From an uncultured bacterium (GTDB lineage: Bacteria > Verrucomicrobiota > Verrucomicrobiia > Verrucomicrobiales > V1-33): DNA of 54,587 nucleotides. A program made the position numbers and the translations under genes. A model generated the notes under the pieces. That model did not search any database, had not been told where the DNA came from, and was given only the letters and a program-made list of their open reading frames with translations. Below, one piece after another: positions 33,996 through 43,268 of the stretch (position 1 is the stretch's first letter; each line of letters opens with the position of its first letter). The DNA lies in assembly GCA_903954065.1 (NCBI GenBank), contig CAJBME010000201.1, positions 1 through 54,587 on the forward strand, in the 5' to 3' direction.

Positions 33996-34024
33996 ACGGC
34001 CGGCAGCGGCCACTCTCGGCCGTT
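33995..34024 (+). terminator. Hairpin after proC
   Basis: AACGGCC (33995-34001) pairs with GGCCGTT (34018-34024) around a 16-base loop, starting at the last base of the proC stop codon. No T-run follows, so termination activity is uncertain. Confidence 0.35.
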
Positions 34025-34116
34025 CGTCCTAGCCGTCCTCCCAGCCTCACCGCAAGCCGCGGTCCGCCTCCCCGATCGAGGGCCCCGCTCATTGCCGGGG
34101 ACATGCGCCAGGCCTG

Positions 34117-34869
34117 ATGACCACTTTTTCCTCCGCCGACTGGCTCCTCGCCCTGGTCGCCGCCGTCTTCTGCGGTGTCGGCAAATCCGGCCTGGCTGGA
34201 CTGGGCATGCTCAATGTCCTGATCATGGCCCGGCTCATTCCCGGCACCGGTTCCAGCGGCGTCGTCTTGCCGATGCTGATCGCCGCCGATGTGCTGGCCG
34301 TCTGCGTCTTTGGCCCACGCCATGTCGACTGGCGCGCCATTGCCCGATTGTTACCAGCGGTACTGCTCGGCGTCGTGGCCGGATGGATGGTCCTCGGATG
34401 GCTAGACCATCAGTCCCCACACACCTTCGGAGCCGTCGTCGGATGGATGGTGCTGGCCATGGTCGCCGTTCAGCTGGTCCGCCAGCGGCTGCCAAACTTC
34501 GACCGCGCCCTCCCCCACTCGCGCCTCTTCGGCGCCGCCGTCGGACTCCTCACCGGGCTGGCCACCATGATCGCCAATGCCGCCGGCCCGATCAGCGCCA
34601 TCTATTTCCTCATCCTCGGGTTCGCCAAAAAAGAATTCATCGCCACCATGGCTTGGCTGTTCCTCATCGTGAACATCGTCAAGGTCCCGTTCAGCGCCCA
34701 TCAAGGGCTGATCACACTAGAGACGCTCAAATTTAACGGGATCGTCCTGCCCGCCATCGCCGCCGGCTTCTTCCTCGGCCGTTGGGCCATCGCCAAAATC
34801 CCGCAAAAGCCATTCGAGCACGCCGTCCTCGCCCTCACCATCCTCTCCGCCCTGCGCCTGATCTGGTAG
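34117..34869 (+). CDS. TauE/SafE-family permease
   Basis: A 250-residue integral membrane protein with about seven to eight hydrophobic segments. The family's repeated motif is visible as FCGVGKSGLAGLGMLNVLIM near the start and LTGLATMIANAAGPISAIYFLI in the second half; FNGIVLPAIAAGFFLGRW follows. TauE/SafE proteins export or import sulfur-containing anions such as sulfite or sulfoacetate, but many members have unknown substrates. There is no sulfur-metabolism gene beside it (proC precedes, an M32 peptidase follows), so the substrate is open. Confidence 0.88.
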   Translation: MTTFSSADWLLALVAAVFCGVGKSGLAGLGMLNVLIMARLIPGTGSSGVVLPMLIAADVLAVCVFGPRHVDWRAIARLLPAVLLGVVAGWMVLGWLDHQSPHTFGAVVGWMVLAMVAVQLVRQRLPNFDRALPHSRLFGAAVGLLTGLATMIANAAGPISAIYFLILGFAKKEFIATMAWLFLIVNIVKVPFSAHQGLITLETLKFNGIVLPAIAAGFFLGRWAIAKIPQKPFEHAVLALTILSALRLIW

Positions 34870-34954
34870 ACCGAACGCCCGCTCCCCCGCAACCGCTAGT
34901 TGTCGGAACGGTCATCTTCCCCCACCATCAAGGGAGTAGAAGCTCCGCTCCACC

Positions 34955-36445
34955 ATGTCCGAATCCGCCTACCAAAAACTTCACGCCCGCTTTCGCGAGG
35001 CCGCCTTGTTTCGCTCCACCGCCGGAGTCCTCGGCTGGGATCAGGAAACGTTCCTGCCGCCCGCAGGCGTGGCCTGGCGCGCTGAACAACTCGCCAGCCT
35101 GAGCGGCCACTGCCACCGCCTAACCACGGCCCCCGAAATCGGCGGCTGGCTCGACGAAGCCGCCGCCACCACCACCGCCACAGACTCCAGCCACACCGCC
35201 GCCACCAACATCCGCGGCTGGAAACGCGCCTACGACAAAGCCACTAAACTCCCAGTCAGCTTGGTCGAAGAATGGTCGCGCACTACCTCCATCGCCCAAA
35301 ACGTCTGGGCCGAAGCCCGCAAAAAATCCGATTTCACCGTCTTCCAGCCACACCTCGAAAAACTCGTCAGCCTCGCCCGCCAGAAGGCCGATGCCTGGGG
35401 CTGGCAAGCGTGCCGATATGACGCCTTGCTCGATGAATACGAACCAGGCGCCCGCTCAGCAGAAATAGCCGCCACCTTCGCCGCCTTGGGCCCACAGATC
35501 TCCGCCATGGTCCAACCCGCCACGGAAAAAGCCGCCCGCTTCCCGAAATCTCTGCTCGCCGGGCATTACCCCATAGCCGCCCAACAAGCGTTTAATCGCG
35601 AGGTCGCCGCCGCCATCGGATTCGATTTTTCCGCCGGCCGCATCGATACCACCACCCATCCATTCTGCACCGGATTGGGACCGCTCGACACCCGACTCAC
35701 CACCCGCTACGACGAAGACGACTTCAGCTCGTCCCTGTACGGCGTCCTCCATGAGGCCGGACACGGCCTGTACGACCAAGGCCTGAATCATCAAGAATGG
35801 GGCCAGCCTGCCGGGGAAGCGTGCAGTCTGGGCATCCACGAAAGCCAGTCACGCCTCTGGGAAAACCACATCGGCAGCAGCACCGGGTTCTGGACCCGCT
35901 GGCTGCCGCGAGCCGTCGATTTTTTCCCCCACCTCGCCGGCCTCACCCCCGAACAAATGACCGGCGCCATCAGCCGGGTCCAACCGAGCTTCATCCGCGT
36001 CGAAGCCGACGAAGTCACCTACGACCTGCACATCATCCTGCGGTTCGAAATCGAACGTGCCCTGATCGAAGGCGACCTCGACCCCGCCGGCGTGCCGGAT
36101 GCTTGGAATGAAAAGTTCAAGACGCTCCTCGGCCTGACGGTACCGGACGACGCTCATGGCTGCCTTCAGGATGTGCACTGGAGCTTCGGGCTTTTCGGTT
36201 ACTTCGCCACCTATACCCTGGGCAATCTGAATGCCGCGCAGCTCATGCACCGGGCGCGTCAAAGCGTGGTAGGCCTCGATTCCTCACTAGCGAGCGGCGA
36301 CTATGCGCCGTTGCTGCACTGGCTTCGCGCCGAGATTCATGCTCCCGGCCAGCGGTGGGACGCACCGGAGCTCATGCGTCAGGCCACTGGCGAGACCACT
36401 CAAGGACAGTATTTTCTCGAGCACCTGCGCGGGAAATTCCTGTAA
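34955..36445 (+). CDS. M32-family metallocarboxypeptidase
   Basis: A 496-residue zinc carboxypeptidase of the Thermus aquaticus Taq family. The HEXXH zinc motif is HEAGH in GVLHEAGHGLYDQGL, and the downstream third ligand lies in LGIHESQSRLWEN. GTGLGPLDTRLTTRYDEDDF-like and YDLHIILRFEIERALIEGDL stretches, plus the DVHWSFGLFGYFATYTLGN region, are conserved in the family. It removes C-terminal residues from peptides, probably in the cytosol, as there is no signal peptide. A ribosome-binding site (AAGGGAG) lies about 18 bases before the ATG. Length is normal. Confidence 0.94.
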   Translation: MSESAYQKLHARFREAALFRSTAGVLGWDQETFLPPAGVAWRAEQLASLSGHCHRLTTAPEIGGWLDEAAATTTATDSSHTAATNIRGWKRAYDKATKLPVSLVEEWSRTTSIAQNVWAEARKKSDFTVFQPHLEKLVSLARQKADAWGWQACRYDALLDEYEPGARSAEIAATFAALGPQISAMVQPATEKAARFPKSLLAGHYPIAAQQAFNREVAAAIGFDFSAGRIDTTTHPFCTGLGPLDTRLTTRYDEDDFSSSLYGVLHEAGHGLYDQGLNHQEWGQPAGEACSLGIHESQSRLWENHIGSSTGFWTRWLPRAVDFFPHLAGLTPEQMTGAISRVQPSFIRVEADEVTYDLHIILRFEIERALIEGDLDPAGVPDAWNEKFKTLLGLTVPDDAHGCLQDVHWSFGLFGYFATYTLGNLNAAQLMHRARQSVVGLDSSLASGDYAPLLHWLRAEIHAPGQRWDAPELMRQATGETTQGQYFLEHLRGKFL

Positions 36446-36539
36446 GTCCGTGCGATTGCACCCGGCGGGATGATCGTTTCCATTCCTTCTCGCCATCAGG
36501 CGGTCATTCACTCACCACTCGTCCCTCCCGGTCTCTATC

Positions 36540-37058
36540 ATGCCCCATCCGCGCCGCCCCAACCGTCTTACCTCCGCCCTCGGCGGTCTCGTCCTCGGCC
36601 TCTCGATTGCCGGGGTAGGCGCCGTCTTCGTCTGGCTCATGTGGGCCTCGTTCCAGCGCGCCCGCGTCATGGATCAATGGACGACCGTGCCCTGCGTCAT
36701 CCTAGAATCTCGCCTCACGGAGGAAATCCTCACCCCCAACACCCCAGTCAATTACCGCCCACTCATTCGCTACCGCTACGATGTAAAGAGCCAGTCATAC
36801 GAGTCAGACCGCATCCGGCGCATCGAAACCAAGTCATCGCGCCGCCCGAAAATGCAGGCCATCCTCGCTCAGTTCCCGCCCGGCACCGAAACAATGGCCT
36901 GGGTCAATCCCGCCAATCCAGCTGAAACAGTGCTCATCCGCGACAAACGCACCGCCATCTACAGCATCTGGTTCCCCTGCCTCTTTGTCATCGGCGGCCT
37001 CGGCATCGCCGCTAGCTCGCTCGCCCGCAACCTGTCCTCACCACGCCCCCGCGCATGA
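36540..37058 (+). CDS. DUF3592 membrane protein
   Basis: A 172-residue protein with two membrane helices (about residues 14-36, GGLVLGLSIAGVGAVFVWLMW, and 141-162, SIWFPCLFVIGGLGIAAS) flanking an extracytoplasmic beta-rich domain. The domain has the DUF3592 features: WTTVPCVILESRL, PLIRYRYDVKSQSYESDRI, and FPPGTETMAWVNPANPAETVL. Function unknown for the family. Its stop overlaps the ATG of the FAD oxidoreductase gene (ATGA, 37055-37058), so they are translationally coupled; this may reflect packing rather than a shared pathway. Confidence 0.8.
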   Translation: MPHPRRPNRLTSALGGLVLGLSIAGVGAVFVWLMWASFQRARVMDQWTTVPCVILESRLTEEILTPNTPVNYRPLIRYRYDVKSQSYESDRIRRIETKSSRRPKMQAILAQFPPGTETMAWVNPANPAETVLIRDKRTAIYSIWFPCLFVIGGLGIAASSLARNLSSPRPRA

Positions 37059-38728
37059 TCCGCGCCGCTGTCACCGCCGTCATCATCGTTGTCGCCACGG
37101 TTCTGAGCACCAGCAGCATCCAAACCGCTCACGCCAGCCCCTCCCACGACACCTACGATATCATCGTCTACGGCGGCACCAGCGCCGGCGTGACCGCCGC
37201 CATCAAAGCCAGCCGCCTGGGAAAAACCACGCTGCTCATCGAACCGACGACCCACCTCGGCGGACTGACCACCTCCGGCCTCGGTATGACCGATGCCGGA
37301 AATCCCGCCGTCATCGGCGGTCTGGCCCGCGAGTTCTACCGCCAAATTCGAAAACATTACGAAAACGACCAAGCGTGGATCTGGGAACAGCGAACCCAGT
37401 ACCCGTGGATGAAAAAATCTGATGACGCCCTCTGGCGGTTTGAACCATCCGCCGCCGCCACCGTCATCCATCAGATGCTCGCCGCCACTTCGGTCACCGT
37501 ACTCACCGGCCACCGACTCGACCTCGCCCGCTGGGGGACCAAAACCGGTACTACCATCACCTCGATCCGCATGGAAAACGGCCGGGAATTTCACGCCCGC
37601 TTGTTCATCGACGCCACCTACGAAGGAGATCTGATGGCCAAAGCCGGCGTCTCCTATCACGTCGGACGCGAGGCCAACCACATTCACGGCGAATCGCTCA
37701 ACGGTACCCAAACCGCCCAGGCTACCAAACACCAGTTTCTCCTCGACATCGATCCCTGGCGCATCCCCGGCGACCGGACCAGCGGCCTGCTTCCCACCAT
37801 CCAGCCGGAGGCACCCGGCCCGGACGGCACCAGCGACCACCGTATTCAAGCGTATTGTTACCGTCTCTGCCTGACGGATGTCCCCGCCAATCGCCGACCA
37901 TGGACCCGCCCGGACGGCTACGATCCACAACGATACGAAATCATCCGCCGCTACCTCGCAGCCGGCTGGTCATGGCAGGAAATGTGGCGCGGTCATCATC
38001 TCATGCCCAACCGCAAGTCCGACACCAACAACAGCGGAGGATTCAGCAGCGACCACATCGGAGCCAACTACGCCTACCCCGACGGCGACTACACCACCCG
38101 AGAAACCATCGTCAAAGACCACGAGGAATATCAAAAAGGCTTTTGGTACTTCCTCGCCACCGACCCCGGCGTGCCCGCGGAAGTGCGCGCCTCCGTCAAT
38201 GAATGGGGGCTGCCTCTAGACGAATTCAAGGAAACCGGCGGCTGGCCGCACGCCCTCTACATTCGCGAAGCCCGACGTATGGTCTCAGATCACATCCATA
38301 CCGAAATGGACTGCCGCGGATCACGTCCAACCCCAGACCCGGTCGGCATGGGCAGCTACGCCATGGATTCACATAATACTCAGCGGTACGTCGACGCCCG
38401 CGGCTTCGTTCGCAACGAAGGCGACGTACAGGTCCCCCTCGACGCCCCCTATCCGATTTCCTACCAATCGATTCGCCCACGCGCCACAGAGTGCACCAAC
38501 CTGCTCGTTCCCGTCTGCTGCGCCGCCTCCCACATCGGCTACGGCAGTATTCGCATGGAACCCGTCTTCATGATCCTCGGCGAATCTGCCGCCACCGCCG
38601 CCAGTATGGCCCTCGATGCCACCACCACCGTCCAGAACGTCCCCTATCCACAATTGCGCGCACGCCTGCTCGCCGACGGACAGATCCTCGAATGGAAAAA
38701 ACCATCGCCAAAAGCCGCCCAGCAATAG
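37055..38728 (+). CDS. Secreted FAD-dependent oxidoreductase
   Basis: A 557-residue protein with a signal peptide (MIRAAVTAVIIVVATVLSTSS) followed by a FAD-binding domain of the FAD_oxidored (PF12831-like) type. DIIVYGGTSAGVTAAIKASRLGKTTLLIEP is the dinucleotide fold, and HLGGLTTSGLGMTD, LFIDATYEGDLMAKAGV and the C-terminal MEPVFMILGESAATAASMAL are hallmarks of this family, common in Planctomycetes and Verrucomicrobia near polysaccharide-degradation genes. The reaction is unknown; some relatives are labelled xanthan lyase by legacy annotation. It is translationally coupled to the DUF3592 gene. Confidence 0.85.
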   Translation: MIRAAVTAVIIVVATVLSTSSIQTAHASPSHDTYDIIVYGGTSAGVTAAIKASRLGKTTLLIEPTTHLGGLTTSGLGMTDAGNPAVIGGLAREFYRQIRKHYENDQAWIWEQRTQYPWMKKSDDALWRFEPSAAATVIHQMLAATSVTVLTGHRLDLARWGTKTGTTITSIRMENGREFHARLFIDATYEGDLMAKAGVSYHVGREANHIHGESLNGTQTAQATKHQFLLDIDPWRIPGDRTSGLLPTIQPEAPGPDGTSDHRIQAYCYRLCLTDVPANRRPWTRPDGYDPQRYEIIRRYLAAGWSWQEMWRGHHLMPNRKSDTNNSGGFSSDHIGANYAYPDGDYTTRETIVKDHEEYQKGFWYFLATDPGVPAEVRASVNEWGLPLDEFKETGGWPHALYIREARRMVSDHIHTEMDCRGSRPTPDPVGMGSYAMDSHNTQRYVDARGFVRNEGDVQVPLDAPYPISYQSIRPRATECTNLLVPVCCAASHIGYGSIRMEPVFMILGESAATAASMALDATTTVQNVPYPQLRARLLADGQILEWKKPSPKAAQQ

Positions 38729-38831
38729 AGCAGATGCCCACGCCTCACCCCACACACTTCGGGAAATTTGCTTTCATCGATTGGTGTCCTGCTGATAGCG
38801 TAAGCCACAGTATGACCCCCTTACCATTGTC

Positions 38832-40094
38832 ATGAACATTGCCTGCCCGCGCCGCCGTTTTCTGCGCCACGCCGGAGTCGTCATGGGCCTGCCGGTCATG
38901 GAATCACTGCTGCCGCGCGGCTTGGCAGCCGCCGTCGCCCGAAAACCGATAAAACGATTCGTCGCGCTCTCCAATAACTACGGTATCTACCCGCAGGCTT
39001 TTTTCCCAGCACAAGGCGGCCGTGATTTTGTCATGCCCCCCACCCTCAAACCACTGGAACGACACCGCAGCGACGTTTCTGTTTTTTCAAATCTCGACCA
39101 CGGGCTGCAAGGAGGCCATGCCTGCGTGCCCACCCTGCTCAGCGGGGTGATGCCAACGGTCGCTGCGAATTTCCCGGAGATGAACATGAGTCTGGACCAG
39201 CGACTGGCCGAGCACTTCGGCGCCGCGACCCGCTTCCCGTCCATGACGCTCAAGGTCAACGACGCCAATCTGATCAGCTTCACCCGAACCGGCGTGCAGG
39301 TACCCGCCCTCGATGTACAAGGACTGTATCGCGCGCTGTTTGTCGATGAGGCCGCCGCAGATCAATCTGCCGCCCGCGAAAAATTCGCTCGCCACGGCAG
39401 CATCCTCGACGCCGTCATGGACGAGGCCAAAACCGTGAAGCAGTCGCTCGGAAGAGAGGACCGCACGAAGTTCGAAGAATATCTAGAAGCCGTCCGCGGA
39501 CTGGAACGGAAAATCACTCAGGACGAGCCCTGGCTGGAACGGCCGAAACCGACCGCCAAACTGCCCGAACCACCCCGCAGCCGCGGCACCGAAAAAGACC
39601 TGCAATCCATGATGGAACTCATCGCGCTCGCCATGCAGACGGATTCTTCGCGCTTCTTCACCGTCACCAGCGGATTCGTCAACGGCGACTTCGGACTCAA
39701 CGGAAGCCACCACGGGTTCTCCCACCACGGCGAACGCCCATACGAGGTCGACGCTCTCAAAACCATCGAAACCGGGCAGATCGCCATGATGGCGCATCTC
39801 ATCGATTTACTCAAAGCACAGCCAGACCCGCTCAATGGCGGCACACTTTTCGACCACACCACGATTCTTTATGGATGCGGCATGGCCACCGGCGAACACG
39901 CGACAAAAAACCTTCCGATTCTTCTAGCAGGCGGCGGCTTCAAACTCGGAGACCACCGGGTGCTGCCAGAAGGAAAAACCGGGCGACTGCCAGCCGCCAA
40001 TTTACTGCTCAGCATCCTCCAACACTGCGGCGTGGAGGCCGAGCGTTTCGGAACGAGTACGGGAACCCTCAGCGGATTAGAAGCGCGCGCATGA
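38832..40094 (+). CDS. Tat-exported DUF1552 protein
   Basis: A 420-residue protein of the DUF1552 family, which is nearly confined to Planctomycetes, Verrucomicrobia and allies. It starts CPRRRFLRHAGVVMGLP, a twin-arginine signal. Conserved stretches include VALSNNYGIYPQAFFP, DVSVFSNLDHGLQGGH, SLDQRLAEHFG, GLERKITQDEPWL and YGCGMATGEHATKNLPILLAGGGF. Related families (DUF1501) resemble sulfatase/phosphatase folds, but the role is unknown. It is always paired with a DUF1592 cytochrome, as here, with a four-base overlap (ATGA, 40091-40094). Confidence 0.9.
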   Translation: MNIACPRRRFLRHAGVVMGLPVMESLLPRGLAAAVARKPIKRFVALSNNYGIYPQAFFPAQGGRDFVMPPTLKPLERHRSDVSVFSNLDHGLQGGHACVPTLLSGVMPTVAANFPEMNMSLDQRLAEHFGAATRFPSMTLKVNDANLISFTRTGVQVPALDVQGLYRALFVDEAAADQSAAREKFARHGSILDAVMDEAKTVKQSLGREDRTKFEEYLEAVRGLERKITQDEPWLERPKPTAKLPEPPRSRGTEKDLQSMMELIALAMQTDSSRFFTVTSGFVNGDFGLNGSHHGFSHHGERPYEVDALKTIETGQIAMMAHLIDLLKAQPDPLNGGTLFDHTTILYGCGMATGEHATKNLPILLAGGGFKLGDHRVLPEGKTGRLPAANLLLSILQHCGVEAERFGTSTGTLSGLEARA

Positions 40095-42661
40095 GCCGAA
40101 CTGCAAGCGTCAGGCAGCTGCCTCAGGTCAAGCCCCTCCTCGCCGTCATCCTCCTCGGACCCGCCGCCTCCGCCGCTGCCGTCGCCGATCCCCGGGATGA
40201 ACTGACTCCATTCCTGAAATCCCACTGCTACGAATGTCACGGCCCAGAAACTGCGAAGGGAGGGCTGCGACTCGACACCCTGGATCATAACCCCGCCAAC
40301 GAGGCAACCTTCAGCCACTGGCAGGACGTCCTCAGCCAGCTCCGGCTCGGGGACATGCCGCCCCCTCAAAAACCCCAGCCAGAAGCAGCCGAGAAGAACG
40401 CGATCATCGAGCTCCTGAGCGCCACACTCCGCGATGCCCGCACCGGACCCGAGACTCACGCGCCCCCACCCGCCATCCGCCGACTCAACCGCATCGAACT
40501 GCGCAATACCCTGCGCGATTTGCTCCACCTTCAACAACCGGTTTTCCGCAACCTCGGCATCGCCAAACCGGAAGATGCCAACGGCGACGGCACCGTCTCA
40601 AGAAATAGCGAAGACCCGGTCCGTGAATTCCCCGCGGACGAACGCGAGCACGGCTTCGACACCATCGGAAGTCGCCTCGTCATGTCAGACTTCCTGCTCA
40701 AATTGGTCATCAACGCCGCCGAGGAATGCCTCGATCTGGCCACTGTTCCGAACGATCAGCCACCGCCAGTCCCACGACAATTTGCAGGCCACATTCGCAC
40801 CGACGGGCCGGCTAGCCTTGAGGGATCGTCGCGTCGGTTTAACCCAGATTTCGATGTTCTCATGGCGCGGTATCTTGAGCCAGGGGCGGCCTCGAACGTC
40901 GGGCGCATCGCCCCCACGGCGATGGCCGCGACTGGAGTAGGTGTTTCCGGCCGCTACCGCCTCACGGTCGAGGCGTCGAGCCACCATCAGCGGCACTCAT
41001 GGGGCGAGCTTATCCGCGGCCGCCAGGACGAACCATCGCTCCTCGGACTGCATCTCATTGATGCGCGCCGCGGCGTTTTTAACGAAGCCAATCCCAACAC
41101 GGAATTGCTCAAGCAGTGGCCACTGCCGGACGACGGTCAAAAACGCGCCTACGTCTTTGAAACGTGGATTGATTCCCACTCGCTGCCGTGGTTCGGCTGG
41201 GAGAACGGACCGCATGAACGCGGCCTCAGCGCAGAAAAACTCGTCGAAAAATATTACCCAGCCGCCCACCGACCGCCCCCGGAGGAGAGTGCTCCAGCGC
41301 CGCAAAAAGAGCAGTATCACAACGACATGGTACGGGAACTTTTTACGGCCGGGTACACCGGCCCCCACATTCGCATCCACAGCCTGACCATCGAACCACT
41401 CCCCGAGGCCTGGCCACCCCCCAGTCATGCCCTGCTCTACGGCCGCACCGGCCACGAGCCGATCGATGAACTCCTGCAGCACTTCGCGCATCGCGCCTGG
41501 CGCCGGCCGCCGCAGCCGGAAGAAACCCACCGCTACATCGCACTCGCGCAGGCTCGCCGGGATGCCGGCGCCTCCCGCGAGGAAGCCTTGCGCATCGCCT
41601 GCACCGCCATCCTCGCCTCCCCGAATTTTTACTACTTGCGGGAGGTGGAAGGAGCCGGCGACTTTAACCTCGCCTCGCGGCTCAGCTACTTTCTCTGGTC
41701 CTCCATGCCAGATGAGGAATTAATGTCCCTCGCCGCCGCCGGCCAGCTCAGCGACCCGGCCGTTCGCCGCCATCAGGTCGAACGAATGCTCAATCACCGC
41801 CATGCCGCGTCGTTCATCCGGCGCTTCACCGAAGCGTGGCTGAGGCTGGACAAACTCGGCACCATGCCGCCATCAGGAGGCTTCTACTTCCACCGGCAAA
41901 TGGAAGGCCAACTGCTCCGCCAGACCGACGCCTATTTCGCCGAACTCGTCGAGCGTAATGGCCCCATCCGTGAGCTTATTGACTCCAACTACACCTTCCT
42001 TAATGAACGCACTGCCACCTGGATCTACCAGCGTGACGACGTGCGCGGCGACGCCTTCCGCAAAGTACCGGCCCAGCCGCCCCACGGCGGAGGCATGCTG
42101 ACCATGCCAGCCGTCATGACCGCCACCGCCAATGGCGTCGATACCTCCCCCATCGTCCGCGGCGTATGGGTGCTGGAAAGCGTCTTCGGCACACCACCCA
42201 GCCCGCCACCGCCAAACATCGAACCCCTCTCCCCAGACTTGCGCCACGCCCAGACCATCCGCGAACAACTCGAGGCCCACCGCGCTCAAGAATCATGCCT
42301 CCAGTGCCATCGAAAAATCGACCCTCCCGGCTTCGCCTTCGAAAATTTCGACGAACTCGGGCTCTGGCGCACCCACTACAAAAATGGTGACCAGCCGCTG
42401 AAAATTGATCCCTCCTCCACCCTCCCCGATGGCACCACCATCCATGACATCAACGACATGAAACAACTCATGCTCGAAAAGGAGGAACAAATCGCCCGCA
42501 CTCTCGTAGAAAAAATGCTCACCTACGCCACCGGACGAATCCTCACCCCCCAAGACCAAAGCGAGGTCGAAAGAATCCTCGCCGCCATCAAAACCAATGG
42601 CTACCGGCTGCGCGACCTCATCCATCACGTCGCCGCCAGCACAGTCTTCCTCCCACGCTGA
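40091..42661 (+). CDS. PVC-type cytochrome with DUF1587/1592/1588/1585 domains
   Basis: From the ATG at 40091 this is an 856-residue secreted protein. After a short export signal comes a planctomycete cytochrome c domain with the haem motif CYECH (C46-H50) and KGGLRLDT. DUF1587 (PAIRRLNRIELRNTLRDLL), DUF1595, DUF1592 (FNLASRLSYFLWSSMPDEEL), DUF1588 (GGMLTMPAVMTATANGVDTSPIVRG, given here as a pattern) and DUF1585 domains follow. DUF1588 carries a second haem motif, CLQCH (C736-H740), before KIDPPGFAFENFDELG. The protein is probably periplasmic and redox active. A longer frame up to 39875 was rejected because the overlap with the DUF1552 stop marks the real start. Confidence 0.9.
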   Translation: MSRTASVRQLPQVKPLLAVILLGPAASAAAVADPRDELTPFLKSHCYECHGPETAKGGLRLDTLDHNPANEATFSHWQDVLSQLRLGDMPPPQKPQPEAAEKNAIIELLSATLRDARTGPETHAPPPAIRRLNRIELRNTLRDLLHLQQPVFRNLGIAKPEDANGDGTVSRNSEDPVREFPADEREHGFDTIGSRLVMSDFLLKLVINAAEECLDLATVPNDQPPPVPRQFAGHIRTDGPASLEGSSRRFNPDFDVLMARYLEPGAASNVGRIAPTAMAATGVGVSGRYRLTVEASSHHQRHSWGELIRGRQDEPSLLGLHLIDARRGVFNEANPNTELLKQWPLPDDGQKRAYVFETWIDSHSLPWFGWENGPHERGLSAEKLVEKYYPAAHRPPPEESAPAPQKEQYHNDMVRELFTAGYTGPHIRIHSLTIEPLPEAWPPPSHALLYGRTGHEPIDELLQHFAHRAWRRPPQPEETHRYIALAQARRDAGASREEALRIACTAILASPNFYYLREVEGAGDFNLASRLSYFLWSSMPDEELMSLAAAGQLSDPAVRRHQVERMLNHRHAASFIRRFTEAWLRLDKLGTMPPSGGFYFHRQMEGQLLRQTDAYFAELVERNGPIRELIDSNYTFLNERTATWIYQRDDVRGDAFRKVPAQPPHGGGMLTMPAVMTATANGVDTSPIVRGVWVLESVFGTPPSPPPPNIEPLSPDLRHAQTIREQLEAHRAQESCLQCHRKIDPPGFAFENFDELGLWRTHYKNGDQPLKIDPSSTLPDGTTIHDINDMKQLMLEKEEQIARTLVEKMLTYATGRILTPQDQSEVERILAAIKTNGYRLRDLIHHVAASTVFLPR

Positions 42662-43268
42662 CCACTGCCGCTCGTCGGCAAAAAAAGACGGCCCTCATTC
42701 AACCCGGAACGACGCCCGGCCGTCCGCACCCTCCGCTTCCCCCATGGCCGCGCCGTCCGCGTCGCCCACCGCTCGACACGTCCTCGCGCAGCCGCAGCCA
42801 AAGAGCCGCCTCCGCCAGTCCGACCCCATCCTCTCCACCGCCCCACAATACCAACAAAAGTCCAGCCACCCGTCCTCACTCGTCACAATCACATCCCATA
42901 AAACCGCACGAACTGTATCATAAATGTCACATCGCTTCGAAAAGACGTCATGCTTTGGATAGAAAATATGATACTTTTTCGTCACATTTTAAAAACGATA
43001 TCTCACTATGCGCACTTATTACGTTGGTAATTAGTTGAATAACTAACTCTAAAATTTTATTAAATATTCTCTCATAATTAATTATATCTGTTTTGTTACC
43101 TGAGACGAACCACATATTGAGTCTCTCCCAGGGAGGTGATGTTATCTGGCAATATTGTTGCGAAGTGAGTCATGCAGAGCCGGCGAAATGAAGGCAATAA
43201 AGCCGCCGTCGGTCATCACTCTGGTGCCCGGCTGACCCAAAAACTTGCAACCTGCTTCATCGAATCTT
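42662..43268. other. Long AT-rich spacer and leader before phoX
   Basis: A gene-free stretch of 607 bases. The left third is GC-rich without features. From about 42900 it becomes strongly AT-rich. TGTCAC (42925-42930), CGTCAT (42946-42951) and CGTCAC (42980-42985) occur as loose repeats, the first two 21 bases apart. A promoter is predicted at 43035-43063. A very strong Shine-Dalgarno-like sequence, GGAGGTGAT, lies at 43132-43140 but precedes no gene, only a nine-codon frame (43139-43168). Confidence 0.5.
43031..43063 (+). promoter_or_regulatory. Predicted phoX promoter with overlapping palindrome
   Basis: TTGAAT (43035-43040) and TATTAA (43058-43063) are separated by exactly 17 bases in an AT-rich setting. 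A perfect 6-bp dyad, TTAGTT (43031-43036) and AACTAA (43041-43046), straddles the -35 box and may be an operator. The message would have an untranslated leader of about 200 bases before phoX. Confidence 0.5.

Noticed and set aside
43139..43168. Nine-codon ORF (MLSGNIVAK) behind the strong Shine-Dalgarno sequence
   Set aside because: The Shine-Dalgarno bases run into the ATG, too close for normal initiation, and nothing else supports a leader peptide; kept only as part of the leader observation.
43160..43260. Possible c-di-GMP (GEMM-like) riboswitch in the phoX leader, from GCAATAAAGCC and GGCGAAATG
   Set aside because: The conserved receptor bases and the second stem with its tetraloop receptor could not be aligned; resemblance is limited to short words.
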